The notes below the pieces were generated by a model. It was not told where the DNA came from, searched no databases, and saw only the letters and a list, made by a program, of their open reading frames with translations. 64,000 nucleotides of DNA. It comes from Budorcas taxicolor (taxonomy: Eukaryota > Chordata > Mammalia > Artiodactyla > Bovidae). This document shows positions 34,863 through 47,040 of this stretch, in pieces; positions within the stretch are counted from its first letter, which is position 1, and each line of letters starts with the position of its first letter. The stretch is taken from assembly GCF_023091745.1 (NCBI RefSeq), contig NC_068922.1:27318001-27382000 (forward strand). Reading direction: 5' to 3'. The translations under genes and the position numbers were made by a program.

Positions 34863-35902
34863 ATATCTAAAGTCATTTATCTTTGTTGGACTGGAAGGTA
34901 GGAGGGCTTTATCAAGGAACGTGCCCAAAGCCCAAGATGTGGGAGTTTAGAATCCAGTAAAAATTTAAAAGATTGAAAAGGTAATCTTGTGTCTTATAAA
35001 GGTAACCATGTGTGTTCCTTGCCCAATAAACTTTGAAGAACATCACTATAACTGTGACTAGAAAAAGCCTTTGGAAATGATCAAGTACAATGTATGCATG
35101 TGTGTCCATATTTATTAATCCTTACTTATATAAGTGAAAAGCTGTTTCTGCAAATGGGCTGAGGCTGAGGCTCCCATCCCAAAGGTGCTCTTCATGTTGA
35201 TGAGGCCTGGACAGAACCACAATGATAATCTCAGAACCATCATGTAACCTCTTGACCTAGACCCAATATGAACATTTCCTTGACTTGACAAGCATCATTT
35301 TTATTGCAATAAAATCTTCCTGGTATAATAAATTTGAACATATATAGTTTTAGTTCTGTTTTTCTCACAGCTATGAGACTTTCGCTTCTATTTCATGAAA
35401 ACTTTACATTTCCTCTCAGTGGTTCAAATTAGAAAAATTGAACTTAAAAAAAAAAGTGACACAGAAGAGAAAGTAAGGGATTCCTTCATTGCACTGTTTA
35501 GATAGCAGGAAGGAAGCAGGAGAAGTGCTTCCTTATGTTTGGTAGTGAGAATTGCTGAGAGGTAGGTCATTGGAAAGACAGAGCCTGAGTACCATTCTCT
35601 ACATATTTTTATCATCTTCAGCACTGAGACCACGCAATCTTTTGCTTTGAGGAGGACTGAGAAACACCAACTAGATCTGTGGCAAGTTGAATAGGTGAAA
35701 GTGTTCTCCATAACACTAATCTAAAATGTCCTACATATTGGGGCTATCATGGAATTCCTGAATTTTGATAAAATAAGTACATTTAAAATTTCAGTTAAAT
35801 ATGTAATTCAATTTTAAATCACAGCATTTTGCTGTATGCATCATGATATTAAATGTTGCTGACTCAGTAAAGTAAATAAATAAGTATATAAATGTAGATT
35901 CC
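34863..35902. other. Unique sequence
   Basis: Nothing recognised. Open frames on the minus strand at 34912-35109 and 35424-35711 have no known domain. Confidence 0.5.
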
Positions 35903-36706
35903 ATTCAGTTCAGTCACTCAGTCATGTCCGACTCTTTGTGACCCCATGAACTGCAGTACGCCAGGCCTCCCTGTCCATCACCAACTCCCGGAGTCCACTC
36001 AAACCCATGTCCATTGTGTCGGTGATGCCATCCAACCATCTCATCCTCTGTCATCCCCTTCTCCTCCTGCCCTCAATCTTTCCCAGCATCGGGGTCTTTT
36101 CAAATGAGTCAGCTCTCCGCATCAGGTAGCCAAAGTATTGGAGTTTCAGCTTCAACAACAATCCTTCCAATGAACACCCAAGACTGACCTCCTTTAGGAT
36201 GGACTGGTTGGATCTCCTTGCTATCCAAGGGACTCTCAAGAGTCTTCTCTAACACCACAGTTCAAAAGCATCAATTCTTTGGCACTCAGCTTTCTTTATA
36301 GTCTAACTGTCACATCCATACATGATTACTGGAAAAACCATAGCCTTGACTAGACAGACCTTGTAGGCAAAGTAATGTCTCTGCTTTTTAATATGCTGTC
36401 TACATTGGTCATAACTTATCTTCCAAGGAGCAAGTGTCTTTTAATTTCATGGCTACAGTCACCATCTACAGTGGTTTTGGAGCCCAAGAAAATAAAGTCT
36501 GTCACTATTTCCACTGTTTCCCCATCTATTTGCCATGAAGTGATGGGACCAGATGCCATGATCTTAGTTTTCTGGATGTTGAGTTTTAAGCAACTTTTTC
36601 ACTCTCCTCTTTCACTTTCATCAAGAGGCTTTTTAGTTCTTCTTCACTTTCTGCCATAAGGATGGTGTCATCTGCATATCTGAGGTTATTGATGTTTCTT
36701 CTGGCA
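35903..36706 (-). mobile_element. BovB LINE, 5'-truncated just before YADD
   Basis: The 3' tail is at 35903. The minus strand extends upstream to include the YADD box (36667-36678) and stops near 36706. Blocks seen are TLMAESEEE, KTKIMASGP and RVPWIARRSNQSIL. Frameshifts and stops are present. Confidence 0.95.
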
Positions 36707-37487
36707 ATAATTGTACCTATTTAAATATTACAAGAATATGAGAATTTTAAGTTATATGCTGAAGTCTGGAGTATTTCAATTCAATTTAATAAACATTTAT
36801 TGAGGCTCCAGTAGGAGTCCTGCTCTAATGCAGTATTCCAGGTTTTAAGGATACAGTATGGTCCATGCTCACACACAAAAAAAGACATATAGGCAAATAA
36901 GGGGAAGAAGAACAGAATTTTGCTTCAGATAAAATAACAGCACAAATAAAGGAATGGAGGACTTTTCCAGGAGTCATTAAGATTAGAAAGGGCTTCTAGG
37001 TGTTAACAGGTCAGTTTGGGATGATAAGCAAGAATCTCTTGAATCAGGAGAAGACCTTTTGTGATAGAAAGCATACTGTGTGCAAAGGAATACTCACATA
37101 AGGTAACATATATATTTTTAAGGCAGTCAACTCATGGTAGATAAGTGGCAGATGATAAGGAACAAAAGTAGATTGAGTGGTTCATGAAAACCTGATATGT
37201 TTTCAATATGATTGTTTTTAAAATATGGCAATTTTTATAGAATGAACAAAGACTTCAATGGAAATATAAAATCTTCAATTACTGTTAGAACTTCTCAGTG
37301 GAATTACAACGTGTTCTTAATTAACTGAACTTGCTAGCAGCAATTCTCTGTGTGATAGTACTAGGTGAATGTTAAAGAGTGCAAAGAAATTGGGCAATGC
37401 ATAAACAAAAGTAAGTTTATCATCAGAAAACCAGGAGTGAAGTGTCCTAGCCTTCCCATACCTATTTCATATTAAATATGGGATATG
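36707..37487. other. Mostly unique sequence with an ancient repeat trace
   Basis: At about 36777-36880 the sequence 'aataaacatttattgaggct' and 'ggttttaaggatacagtatgg' recalls an old mammal-wide LINE-type repeat on the minus strand. The remainder is unrecognised. Confidence 0.4.
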
Positions 37488-38855
37488 CTCAGCAGTGGCG
37501 ACAGAACTGGAAAAGGTCAGTTTTCAACCAATTCCAAAGAAAGGCAATGCCAAAGAATGCTCAAGCTACTGCACTGTTGCACTTATCTCACACGCTAGCA
37601 AAGTAATGCTCAAAATTCTCCAAGCCAGGCTTCAACAGTATCTGAACTGTGAACTTCCAGATGTTCAAGCTGGATTTAGAAAAGGCATGGGAACCAGAGA
37701 TCAAATTTCCAACATCTGCTGGATCATCGAAAAAGCAAGAGAGTTCCAGAAAAATATCTACTTCTGCTTTACTGACTATGCCAAAGCCTTTGACTGTGTG
37801 GATCACGACAAACTGTGGAAAATTCTTAAAGAGATGGAAATACCAGACCACCTTACCTGTCTCCTGAGAAATCTGTGTGCAGGTTAGGAAGCAACAGTTA
37901 GAACTGGACATGGAACAACAGACTGGTTCCAAATAGGAAAAGGAGTACGTCAAGGCTGTATATTGTCACCCCGCTTATTTAACTTATATGCAAAGTACAT
38001 CATGCGAAACGCTGGGCTGGATGAAGCACAAGCTGGAATCAAGATTGCTGGAAGAAATATCAATCACCTCAGATATGCAGATGACACCACCCTTATGGCA
38101 GAAAGCGAAGAAGAACCAAAGAGCCTCTTGATGAAAGTGAAAGTGGAGAGTGAAAAAGTTGGCTTAAAACTCAACATCCAGAAAACTAAGATCATGGCAT
38201 CTGGTCCCATCACTTCATGGCAAATAGATGAGGAAACAGTGGAAATAGTGACAGACTTTATTTTCCTGGGCTCCAAAACCACTGCAGATGGTGACTGCAG
38301 CCATGAAATTAAAAGATGCTTACTCCTTGGAAGAAAAGTTATGACCAACCTAGACAGCATATTAAAAAGTAGAGACATTGCTTTACCAACAAAGATCAGT
38401 CTAGTCAAAGCTTTGATTTCTCCAGTAGTCATGTATGGACGCAAGAGTTAGACTATAAAGAAAGCTGAGTGCCAAAGATTGATGCTTTTGAACTGTGGTG
38501 TTAGAGAAGACTCTTGAGAGTCCCTTGGATAGCAAGGAGATTGAACCAGTCCATCCTAAAGGAAATCAGCCCTGAATATTCATTGGAAGGACTGATGCTG
38601 AAGCTGAAACTCCAATCTTTTGGCCATCTGATGCGAAGAACTGATTCACTGGAAAAGACCCTGATGCTGGGAAAGATTGAAGGCGGGAGGAGAAGGAGAC
38701 AACAATGGATGAGATGGTTGGATGGCATCACTGACTCAATGGACATGATTTGAGTAAACCCCGGAGTTGGTGATGGACAGGTGGCCTGGTGTGCTATAGT
38801 CCATGGAGTCACAAAGAGTCGGACACAACTGAGCGACTGAACTGAAACTGAACTG
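37488..38855 (+). mobile_element. BovB LINE with nearly open reverse-transcriptase frame
   Basis: It covers BovB from upstream of the reverse transcriptase (QFSTNSKE-like start, SYCTVALISHASKVML) through FTDYAKAFDCVDHD, QGCILSPRLFN and YADD (38074-38085) to the 3' tail. The frame 37495-38451 is open apart from one TAG at 37885-37887. It then ends at a TAG (38449-38451), with a frameshift beyond. The N-terminal endonuclease is missing. A possible atgctc duplication (37485-37490, 38856-38861) flanks it. It is the longest readable reverse-transcriptase trace in the window, but it is not functional. Confidence 0.95.
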
Positions 38856-40879
38856 ATGCTCTGATATCATAGCTTCCCAGATATTGCTTCACATATGTAC
38901 AATGGGCTAATGATACCTGTTGTAGGGAATTCACATAACTCTAAAGGTTATTGCGAAGGTAAAATTGATCTGTGTGTAAAGTCATCTTAAAAATTCTAAG
39001 CAGGTTTATGATATTTTGTTCTACAGTCAAGGAGATTGTGGCCTAACAAATTATATGTTTATAAAAATTGGTCTGTACTAACAGCAAGGACCAACAATTA
39101 AAACCTGCACTTCATATTCTTATCCATGTCCTTTCCCTTTATTAAAGCAAAATGTATGTCCTATACACCAAACTGTCTACTACAAAGCAGGGGACAAGTA
39201 TATTGAGTTTGAATTCCTATGGATAGCAGTAATGCTCCCTACAAAACGCAACTCTTATGAAAGATTTTACATGCCTCATACATTTCCTTTTGGAATAGTA
39301 ATATATTTGTAAGGAATTAGGGAGTAAGAGAAAAGATGTTCTTCCTCTCTCTGCTCCCGAGCAACCTGAGGTTTTTCCACCTCAGTTCTCTCTAGCAGGG
39401 AGTTCATTTCCTCTCCCATCATACCCCAAGCACTATTCATTCAAGGCTGTTATATGAGGAGATGAGAGAATTACATCAAGCCAGGGTAGTGAAATATTGT
39501 TATATGCATTCAGAGGTACATACATATTTTGATACCACTATTCTGAATTTCCTCATTTATTGCCATCAGAAGGAATTTCTCCAACCTCATTTTAACAGTG
39601 TATTCTTGGAATTTCTTGTCTAGACCATTCTCCCACTTTCACCTCTGTTTCTAAGTCTGCCATGTTCTCTCTTCAGAGCCCCTCACAGCTAACCTGATAT
39701 TCCTCTTCATTTATTATGCAGAGCTACAGCTGGTTCTTTCTTTCATCTTTGTAATCTTGGCTAGGCCTGAGTGAATGTAGTAACTTCTCATATCAGTAGA
39801 ATTTTTACACTGTAATGGAGACTTTATAAATTTGGGGAGGGCGGGGCGGTGGGCAAACACTGAGCCACTGAGGAGCTTGAGGAAAAAAAATGATCATGTT
39901 TAATAATATAAGTTAATCATGAAGTCTTATGAATTAAGATGTTTTTAGACTTTCAGTTCAAAGATAGTAATTGAGCATGCATTTGTCCATTTTCCGCATC
40001 TGTGCATCTCTGTTTATTGTATCTGTGGTCTCTGATTACTCAGTAAAAAACTGAGCTATCTGCTCACTCAAGTTATGTCTTTTTAATGGATCAGGCAGGA
40101 CAACTACATATAAATTCACAGATTTTTTAGCGACGTTCTCTATTGCTAAACAATCTTCCTGAAATTTCACCTAACAGCTCATGCCATATTCCTTCATGAG
40201 AGGTGAAGAATAACTAGAGTGTTCTCAATGTAATTGTCTTGATGGCAATAACAGATTCTGTGCTTAATATGGTACCCTAGACAAACTGGCCCTGATATCT
40301 TAATCTGTTTTTTAAAAGGTTTACTGCTTTATTTCTCTCATTTCTTTACCCATTTCAGGCATCTTATAGCTGTGTTCATAATTTGAATCCTAAATATCAG
40401 CTCATGACCCTCCTGAGGAGCCTGCTGTATTTTTCTTTTTATGTCTCCATTTTAATAGAAAGAACTACATATTTGTGTATGTTTAAATTACACGATTGTG
40501 TAAGCACCATTCTTTCTTTTTTAAGTGTTGTGCCTAGGTGTGGACTTCAGGGATATTCGAGTTATAATTGGAAGTATTCAAATGAAAAGAAAATTTCGTT
40601 TTGACAATGACTTGAGAAGTGTGTGTGTTGTGTCTATGTGCTTTTAGTGTTCGAAGTTAAAGGGAACCACTCCCATTGTTTCTTTGTCTCCATTCATCTC
40701 TCATCTTTTATGCTCAGTAAAGCATCGGGATTTTTTAAAATTTTAGGTTAACTGATTTTGTTTTTCATCATAAAGTCACAGAACTGAGAGCCAGAAAGAA
40801 CTTTAGAAAGTATAACAGAATGATTTAAATAGAGACAGCTCTACAGTTAGATTAAATCCTTTTTCTCATTTTCTAATTA
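38856..40879. other. Unique sequence
   Basis: 2 kb with no gene and no repeat that I can name with confidence. At 40770-40830 'cacagaactgagagccagaaa' faintly recalls an old CR1/L3-type repeat. A GC-rich spot of about 20 bp lies at 39836. Confidence 0.5.
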
Positions 40880-41045
40880 AATGATCTTATTCAAGTTGCA
40901 TAAGTAATCTGTGTTCATTTTTCTCATTTGTAAATGGGAAAAATAATGGTGACTGTTTCTGAGATCAGATTATGGTAAGGGTGAATTAGTTTATGTACCA
41001 AGCATAAATCAGTAAATTAATGCCTGGAACACAGTAACTATTCAC
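40880..41045 (+). mobile_element. MIR SINE
   Basis: The core 'ttctcatttgtaaatgggaa' followed by 'aataatgg' and the distal 'gcctggaacacagtaac' are the hallmarks of MIR, an ancient mammal-wide SINE. Confidence 0.8.
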
Positions 41046-41079
41046 TCCTCTGCTGTGGTGTCTCTGTCTCTTTCCATAT

Positions 41080-41284
41080 ATTGAACAGTATGGGTTTGAA
41101 CTGCACAGATCCACTTATATGTGGATTTTTTCAATAAATACATATCACCGTACTACATGACTCTGGCTGGTTGAATCTGTGAATGTGGAACCTGGGATAT
41201 GGAGTGCTGATTGTAAAGTTATACATGCAATTTACACTTTGCAGAGGATCAGCACCTCTAAGCTCCACACTGTTGAAGGGTCAG
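41080..41284 (+). mobile_element. Tigger-derived (MER2-type) DNA transposon
   Basis: 'ttgaacagtatgggtttgaa', 'gtggattttttcaataaat', 'gactctggctggttgaatc' and the closing 'actgttgaagggtca' follow a common Tigger/pogo-type short element with inverted ends. It is diverged and non-coding. Confidence 0.75.
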
Positions 41285-42269
41285 ATGTGTGTGTGTGTGT
41301 GCATGTGTGTCTATTTATAAAATCTTCAGTCCCATAAAGACCTCCTATGTCATACTTATCCTCATTTCCAAAATGAGAATTTTACTGTAGAGCACTATAA
41401 TAATTTGCATGCACGAAACATGTATAATTTGAAAAGCATTTTGCAAATGTTACCATATTTCATTCTATGAAAAATTTTAGAAATTTGTGGACATAGAACA
41501 TTTATACCTTATGGTAATAACAAACATTCTGATAAATGACTATACCTTGTGTATCTTGAATATATCACTAAACTTTGAGTTTTTATGAAGTTACCCTATA
41601 TCCTTCATAACTAATAGTAATATTTGGACAAAATTCAGTATTACTTGAGTATTTTGTATGAAAGTCATAAAATATAGGTTACTTAATACTTTTATCTTTC
41701 CACATCCTATTACATTGCTCCAACTGTAAAAACTAAAAAGATAGACCAAAAACATTTTTTTTTTCAACACACTGAAGAGCTTTGGATGCAAAGAAATCTG
41801 AAGGAAATACATTATATTGAAAAACAAGCCCTTCCAAGAGGGTCAGCAATCTAGGGCAGCTGGGAATGTTGCCAGATCTGAGCCTGTGTTGGCAGAGAAA
41901 CAGTCCTTTCATGGGTGGAGAAAATTTGCTTCTGTCAAGAGAGATCACTCATAGAATTGGAATTCATAGAATCCCTATATGCAGAGTTAGTTCTCCCTGC
42001 CCATCTACCCTTGGTTCTCCCCAAAGAATAAGAAATGCATGTTAAAAAACAAAAAGGTTACAGTTTAAAGCAATTGGTAATATCAGTATGTTGAAGGATT
42101 TATAATTTATGTAGAAGTAAAATATATGGCAATACTAATAAGAAAAGATTGAAGAGTATGTAAAATTATAATATTAAAGGATTCTTATATTATCCACAAA
42201 GTTGCAAACTGTTCACCACCAGAAATATACTACAAAAATTTGTAGCTAAAAAGCCAATAAAGTAGATAG
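41285..42269. other. Unique AT-rich sequence
   Basis: It begins with a TG-rich run (about 41287-41311). The rest is unrecognised. Confidence 0.5.
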
Positions 42270-42786
42270 AGGGGAATAATAAAAACTTGTTTAACCTTAA
42301 AAAAGATAGAAAAGATTAAGAATAGATAGGATAATTAGATAACAAGATAGCAGACTTAATTCCACCCAAATCCATAATTATATTAAATATAAATGGACTA
42401 AATTTCCCAACTAGAGTGATTTTCAAATTACCTTGAAAAAGAAAAAGGCCTGATTTTTATACTGTTTATAAGAGATTCACTTAAGAATACATGTAGATTG
42501 AAAGTTAAATGATGGAAAATAACATGTAAACCATAAGAAAATTGATGTGACATAAAGAAAATGCAAGCTAAAACCACAATGAGATGTGACTACCCATTAG
42601 CATGGCAAAAATTAAAAAGGTGGCCAAAGCTGTGTGTTGTCAAGAGTATAAAACAACCAAAAGTCTCATTCACTGGTTGCAGGAATGCAAATTATTACAC
42701 TGTCATTCAAAAACCACTTGATGGATATTACAACTAAACATATTCAAGACAAACTAGTGCATATACGCTAAATAAAAAGTACCTGG
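42270..42786 (+). mobile_element. Old L1 fragments
   Basis: 'attatattaaatataaatgg' (early ORF2) is followed after a gap by 'aatgcaagctaaaaccacaa' and 'actggttgcaggaatgcaaa' (ORF2 C-terminus). They are two badly decayed parts of an L1, probably one insertion with a large internal deletion. Confidence 0.65.
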
Positions 42787-42895
42787 GGACTTCCCTGGTG
42801 GTCCAGAGGTTAAGTCTCCATACTCAATGCAGGGGACCCCAGTTCAATTCCTGATCAATGAACTAGATCCCAATGCCAGAAAAGAAGTTCAAAGA
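42787..42895 (+). mobile_element. CHR-type tRNA-Glu-derived SINE
   Basis: 'ggacttccctggtggtccag' head, 'ggggaccccagttcaattcc' and 'gaactagatcccaatgcc'. It sits between two old L1 pieces. Confidence 0.88.
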
Positions 42896-42959
42896 TCCTT
42901 AGTTTTGCAAGTAAGACTCCTTGCATTCAAACAAATTTTTTTAAGGTACCTGTTCTAAA

Positions 42960-43937
42960 TTATTCATAGTAGCAATGAGGTATTACCTCACAACCAGGCA
43001 GAATAACTATCATCAAAAAGTCTACACATAATAAATGCTGAAGAGGGTGTGGAGGAAAGGGAATCTTCCTGCACTATTAGTGGGAATGTAAATTAGTGCA
43101 GCCACTGTGGAAAACAGTATGATAGTTCCTTAAAAAGAAAAGAAACTTAAAATAGAGCTACCGTATGCTCCAGCAATTTCACTCCTTAGTATATATCCAG
43201 AAAATACAGAAATTAAAGTTTCAAAAGATTCATGGACCCCAATGTCCATAACAGCACAATATACAATAATGAAGACATGGAAGCAACCCAAGTGCCCATC
43301 AACAGACTATGGTCTTAAAATTGTGTGTGTATATATGTCCTGGAACATTTCTCAGCCATAAAAAAAAACTGAAATATTGCCTTTTTCAGCAACATGGATG
43401 GACCTAGAAAATATGCTGAATGAGTTAAGTCTGACAAATACTGTTTAACATCACTTATATATGGAATCTAAAATACAATACAATGTTGTGGGGAGGGAGG
43501 TGGGAGGGGGGTTCATGTTTGGGATCACATGTACACCTGTGGTGGATTCATGTCAATGTATGGCAAAACCAATACAGTATTGTAAAGTAAAATAAAGTAA
43601 AAATAAAAATTTAAAAAAATAAAATACAATACAAATGAACCTGTATACAAAACAAAAACAGATTCAAAAACACAAAAAACAAACTTATGATTACCAAAGA
43701 GGAAAGGGTTGGGAGAAGGGAAGGAACAAATTAGAAGTATGGGATTAACAGATACAAACTTATACATAAAATAGATAAGCAATAATGATTTACTGCATAA
43801 CCCAGGGAATTATATCCAATATGTTGTACTAATTTACAATGGAATATAATCTGCAAAAAAAAAAAAAAAAACTATATGCTATACACCTGAAACTAAGGCA
43901 ATATTATGAATAAACAACACTTCAATAAAATTTTTTT
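42960..43937 (+). mobile_element. Old L1 LINE, 3' end, interrupted
   Basis: From the ORF2 C-terminus ('ctgaagagggtgtggagg', 'tagtgggaatgtaaattagt', 'cagccataaaaaaaaactg') through the 3' UTR to 'cttcaataaaattttttt'. A 136-bp younger L1 tail interrupts it at 43484-43619. It is diverged and carries an 18-A run near 43855. Confidence 0.9.
43469..43634 (+). mobile_element. Young truncated L1 tail nested in old L1, with exact duplication
   Basis: The insert 43484-43619 matches the 3' UTR and tail of the L1 at 11956-19965 ('ggtgggaggggggttcatg', 'caatacagtattgtaaag', A-rich end). It is flanked by an exact 15-bp duplication, taaaatacaatacaa, at 43469-43483 and 43620-43634. It is a severely 5'-truncated insertion. 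Confidence 0.95.
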
Positions 43938-43989
43938 AATTTCCAAGTTCAGCATATCAGCTTTATTTTGTCTCTTCCAATATTTCCTG

Positions 43990-44300
43990 CATTTTTCTGT
44001 AATTAACTTTTCTAAAGCATAAATATCTGATTATGTCTCTTGTCCACTTAGAAATCCTTAAAGTCTCTTCATGGCCTAGAAAAAAAATTACAACGTTTGG
44101 CACATTGTGGATATAAATTACCATTCTACGTTCCTCTCTTTCACCCCCAATCTTCTCTTCCATCGTCACGCCAGTTCTCAGTGTCACAGTCACGTGGAAT
44201 TCATTGTTTCAGGAACATAGCCATACTTTCTGACTTGCATTTATTAAAGCCATTTGACCACCTGAAATTCTCTATTCCCTCCTGAAACTTAGATCAGAAA
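43990..44300 (+). mobile_element. L2 LINE remnant
   Basis: 'aatatctgattatgtctctt', then 'cttcatggcctag' and a pyrimidine-rich stretch ending in 'tttcacccccaatcttctc'. This follows the order of the L2 3' region. The edges are uncertain. Confidence 0.55.
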
Positions 44301-45635
44301 ATTCAGTATGATGCATTCTGTGAATATGTCTTAAAACACTTTTGAAATTAATTAGCCTCTCCTGTGTAGTAATCTAGTACTCACCTTGTGTGAAGTGGTC
44401 TAGTATTCACCTTGCTCTTGTTTGTTTTGGGGGGGAGGGCGGAGTTGTTTGTTATGTTAATGACTTCTCCTCTTATTGTCTTTTTAAGGTTGACAGTCCC
44501 TGCTGTTTCACAGAAGTGCACATATTTGTAAATTAGCTTTGAATTGAATTAATCTTACTGGTGAGTTCACATATCAATTATCCTTTTCAAGTATTTTCCT
44601 TTAAAAATGTCCTTGTCTTGATAAATTCTGATTTCTAAAAGAAAATTGAATTTAATTTTGACCATAACATTTTTTCAAAACAAAATAATGGAAAGTACCA
44701 TGAAATGCTAATGCTAGTTATGGGTAACATTTTAAATGGTACATCAAATGTAAAAAAACAAAAAAAAGAAGAAACCCAATTCCTGTGAAAACCAGAGGGA
44801 GAAAAAAAAAAACCTAGATAATGCTATAACTAAAAACAGAGGAATTTAATACAATGCACAACTTTAATCCCAAGACTGCCATTTTTTCCTTGGCTTGGGG
44901 ACAAAATGGTCACATTTATAAACTTTGCTTTTTATTTTTCCTCATGTTGACCTTACATATAGCATACAGTGCAACTGGAATCAACAAAGCTGCCAAATGA
45001 TATATTAAAAATCCAGTATCTTCCTGCAACCATTCCTTGTGAATTTTAGATTGCAAAGGCGCTATTCTTTAATTACTGGGAAAGATCCTGTGCCAATGTT
45101 CCTTTCACTTCAGATAAACATTGATAAGATTAAAGCTGGCTCTAAATTATCTGCCTTACCATGCCTTGACTGATTCTCAGAATGAAATCGAGCAGTTTTT
45201 ATTTTGGTTAAGTTGTTGATCTTTTTAAAATACAGGCATGTCTGGCTAAGAAAACATCTATAGAAGGCAAAATGACATGCAAAAGAAAATGTTAACCACC
45301 AGTAGTGCTATCAGATGTGTTAAAGTTTAGGATTTTGACAAATGTTTAAAGAAAACATGAATTCATCTCATTTCCTGTGAAGCACATAGGTCTCTGGGCA
45401 TTTAGTTCTGGTTGAAGTAAATACCTAAATTTATCTAAATTTTTAAAGGACCTCAGTAATATAAGTAAATGGTATTCTTTTTAGTTTGTATTTCTGCATG
45501 TGATTCTTTGAGGAATCTTAGGAAAGAAAGAGTGAAATAATAAAATTAAAGGCCATTTAAATAGTAGTTCAATCTGTGTCTTAGGGATAAGCATAATCTA
45601 CTTTTTTAAAACGTGTAAGTTAGTATTCATTTTTC
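44301..45635. other. Unique sequence; possible conserved element at 44985-45235
   Basis: No repeat recognised. The part at about 45050-45200 has balanced composition, a TTTAATTACT core and GATAAGATTA, and no coding potential. It is a candidate regulatory element by texture only. Confidence 0.45.
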
Positions 45636-47040
45636 TTTCAATTCAATCAGTTCAGTCACTCTGTTGTGTCCAACTCTTTGTGACCCCATGGACTGCAGCA
45701 TGCCAGGCTTCCCTGTCTATCAACAACTCCCAGAGTTTACTCAAACTCATGTCCCTTGAGTCGGTGATACCATCCAACTATCTCATCCATTGTCGTCTGT
45801 TCTCCTCCCTCCTTCAATCTTTCCCAGCATCAGGGTGTTTTCCAATGAATCAGTTCTTCGCATCAGGTGCCAAAGTATTGGAGCTTCAGCTTCTGCCTCA
45901 GTCCTTCCAGTGAATATTCAGGACTGATTTCCCTTAGGATAGACTGGTTGGATCTCCTTGCTGTCCAAGGGACTCTCAAGAGTCTTCTCCAACACCACAG
46001 TTCAAAAGCATCAATTCTTTGGCACTCAGCTTTCTTTATAGTCCAACTCTCATATCCATACATGACTACCGGAAAAACCATAGCTTTGACCAGACAGACC
46101 TTTGTTAGCAAAGTAACATCTCTGCTTTTTAATATGCTGTCTAGGTTGGTCATAGTTTTTCTTCCAAGGAGCAAGCGCCTTTTAATTTCACGGCTGCAAT
46201 CACCATCTGCAGTGATTTTGGAGCCCCCCAAAATAAAGTCAGTCACTGTTTCCACTGTTTCCCCATCTATTTCCCATGAAGTGATGGGACTGGATGCCGT
46301 GTTCTTAGTTTTCTGAGTGTTGAGTTTTAAGCCAAATTTTTCACTCCTCTTTCACTTTCATTAAGAGGCTCTTTAGTTCTTCTTCACTTTCTGCCATAAG
46401 GGTGGTGTCATCTGCATATCTGAGGTTATTGATAATTTTTCCAGCAATCATAATTCCAACTTGTGCTTCATCCAGCCCAGCATTTCTCATGATGTACTCT
46501 GCATATAAGTGAAATAAGCAGGGTGACAATATACAGCCTTGACGTACTCCTTTTCCTATTTGGAACCAGTCCATTGTTCCATGTCCAGTTCTAACTGTTG
46601 CTTCCTGAACTTCATATAGGTTTCTCAAGAGGCAGGTCAGGTGGTCTGGTATTCCCATCACTTTCAGAAATTTTTTCAGTTTGTTGTGATCCACACAGTC
46701 AAAGGCTTTTGTGTAGTCAGTAAAGCAGAAGGAGATGTTTTTCTGGAACTCTCTTGCTTTTTTGATGATTCAGTGGATATTGTCAATTTGATCTCTGGTT
46801 CCTTTGCCTTTTCTAAATCCAGCTTGAACATCTGAAAGTTCACAGTTCACGTGCTGTTGAAGCCTGGCTTGGAGGATTTTGAGCATTACTTTGCTAGCGT
46901 GTGAAATGAGTGCAGTTGTGCGATAGTTTGAACATTCTTTGGCATTACCTTTCTTTGGGATTGGAATGAAAACTGACCTTTTCCAGTCCTGTGCCCACTG
47001 CTGAGTCTTCCAAACTTTCTGGCATATTTGCTGACATTTT
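45636..47040 (-). mobile_element. BovB LINE, 1.4 kb, 5'-truncated
   Basis: It covers, on the minus strand, the same span as the 37488 copy plus about 40 bp more at the 5' side. Readable blocks are DHNKLKKFLKVMGIPDHL, QGCILSPCLF, YADD (46407-46418), LLLGRKTMTNL and ELWCWRRLLR. Open pieces are 46341-46694 and 45863-46255, separated by frameshifts. The endonuclease domain is absent. Confidence 0.95.
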
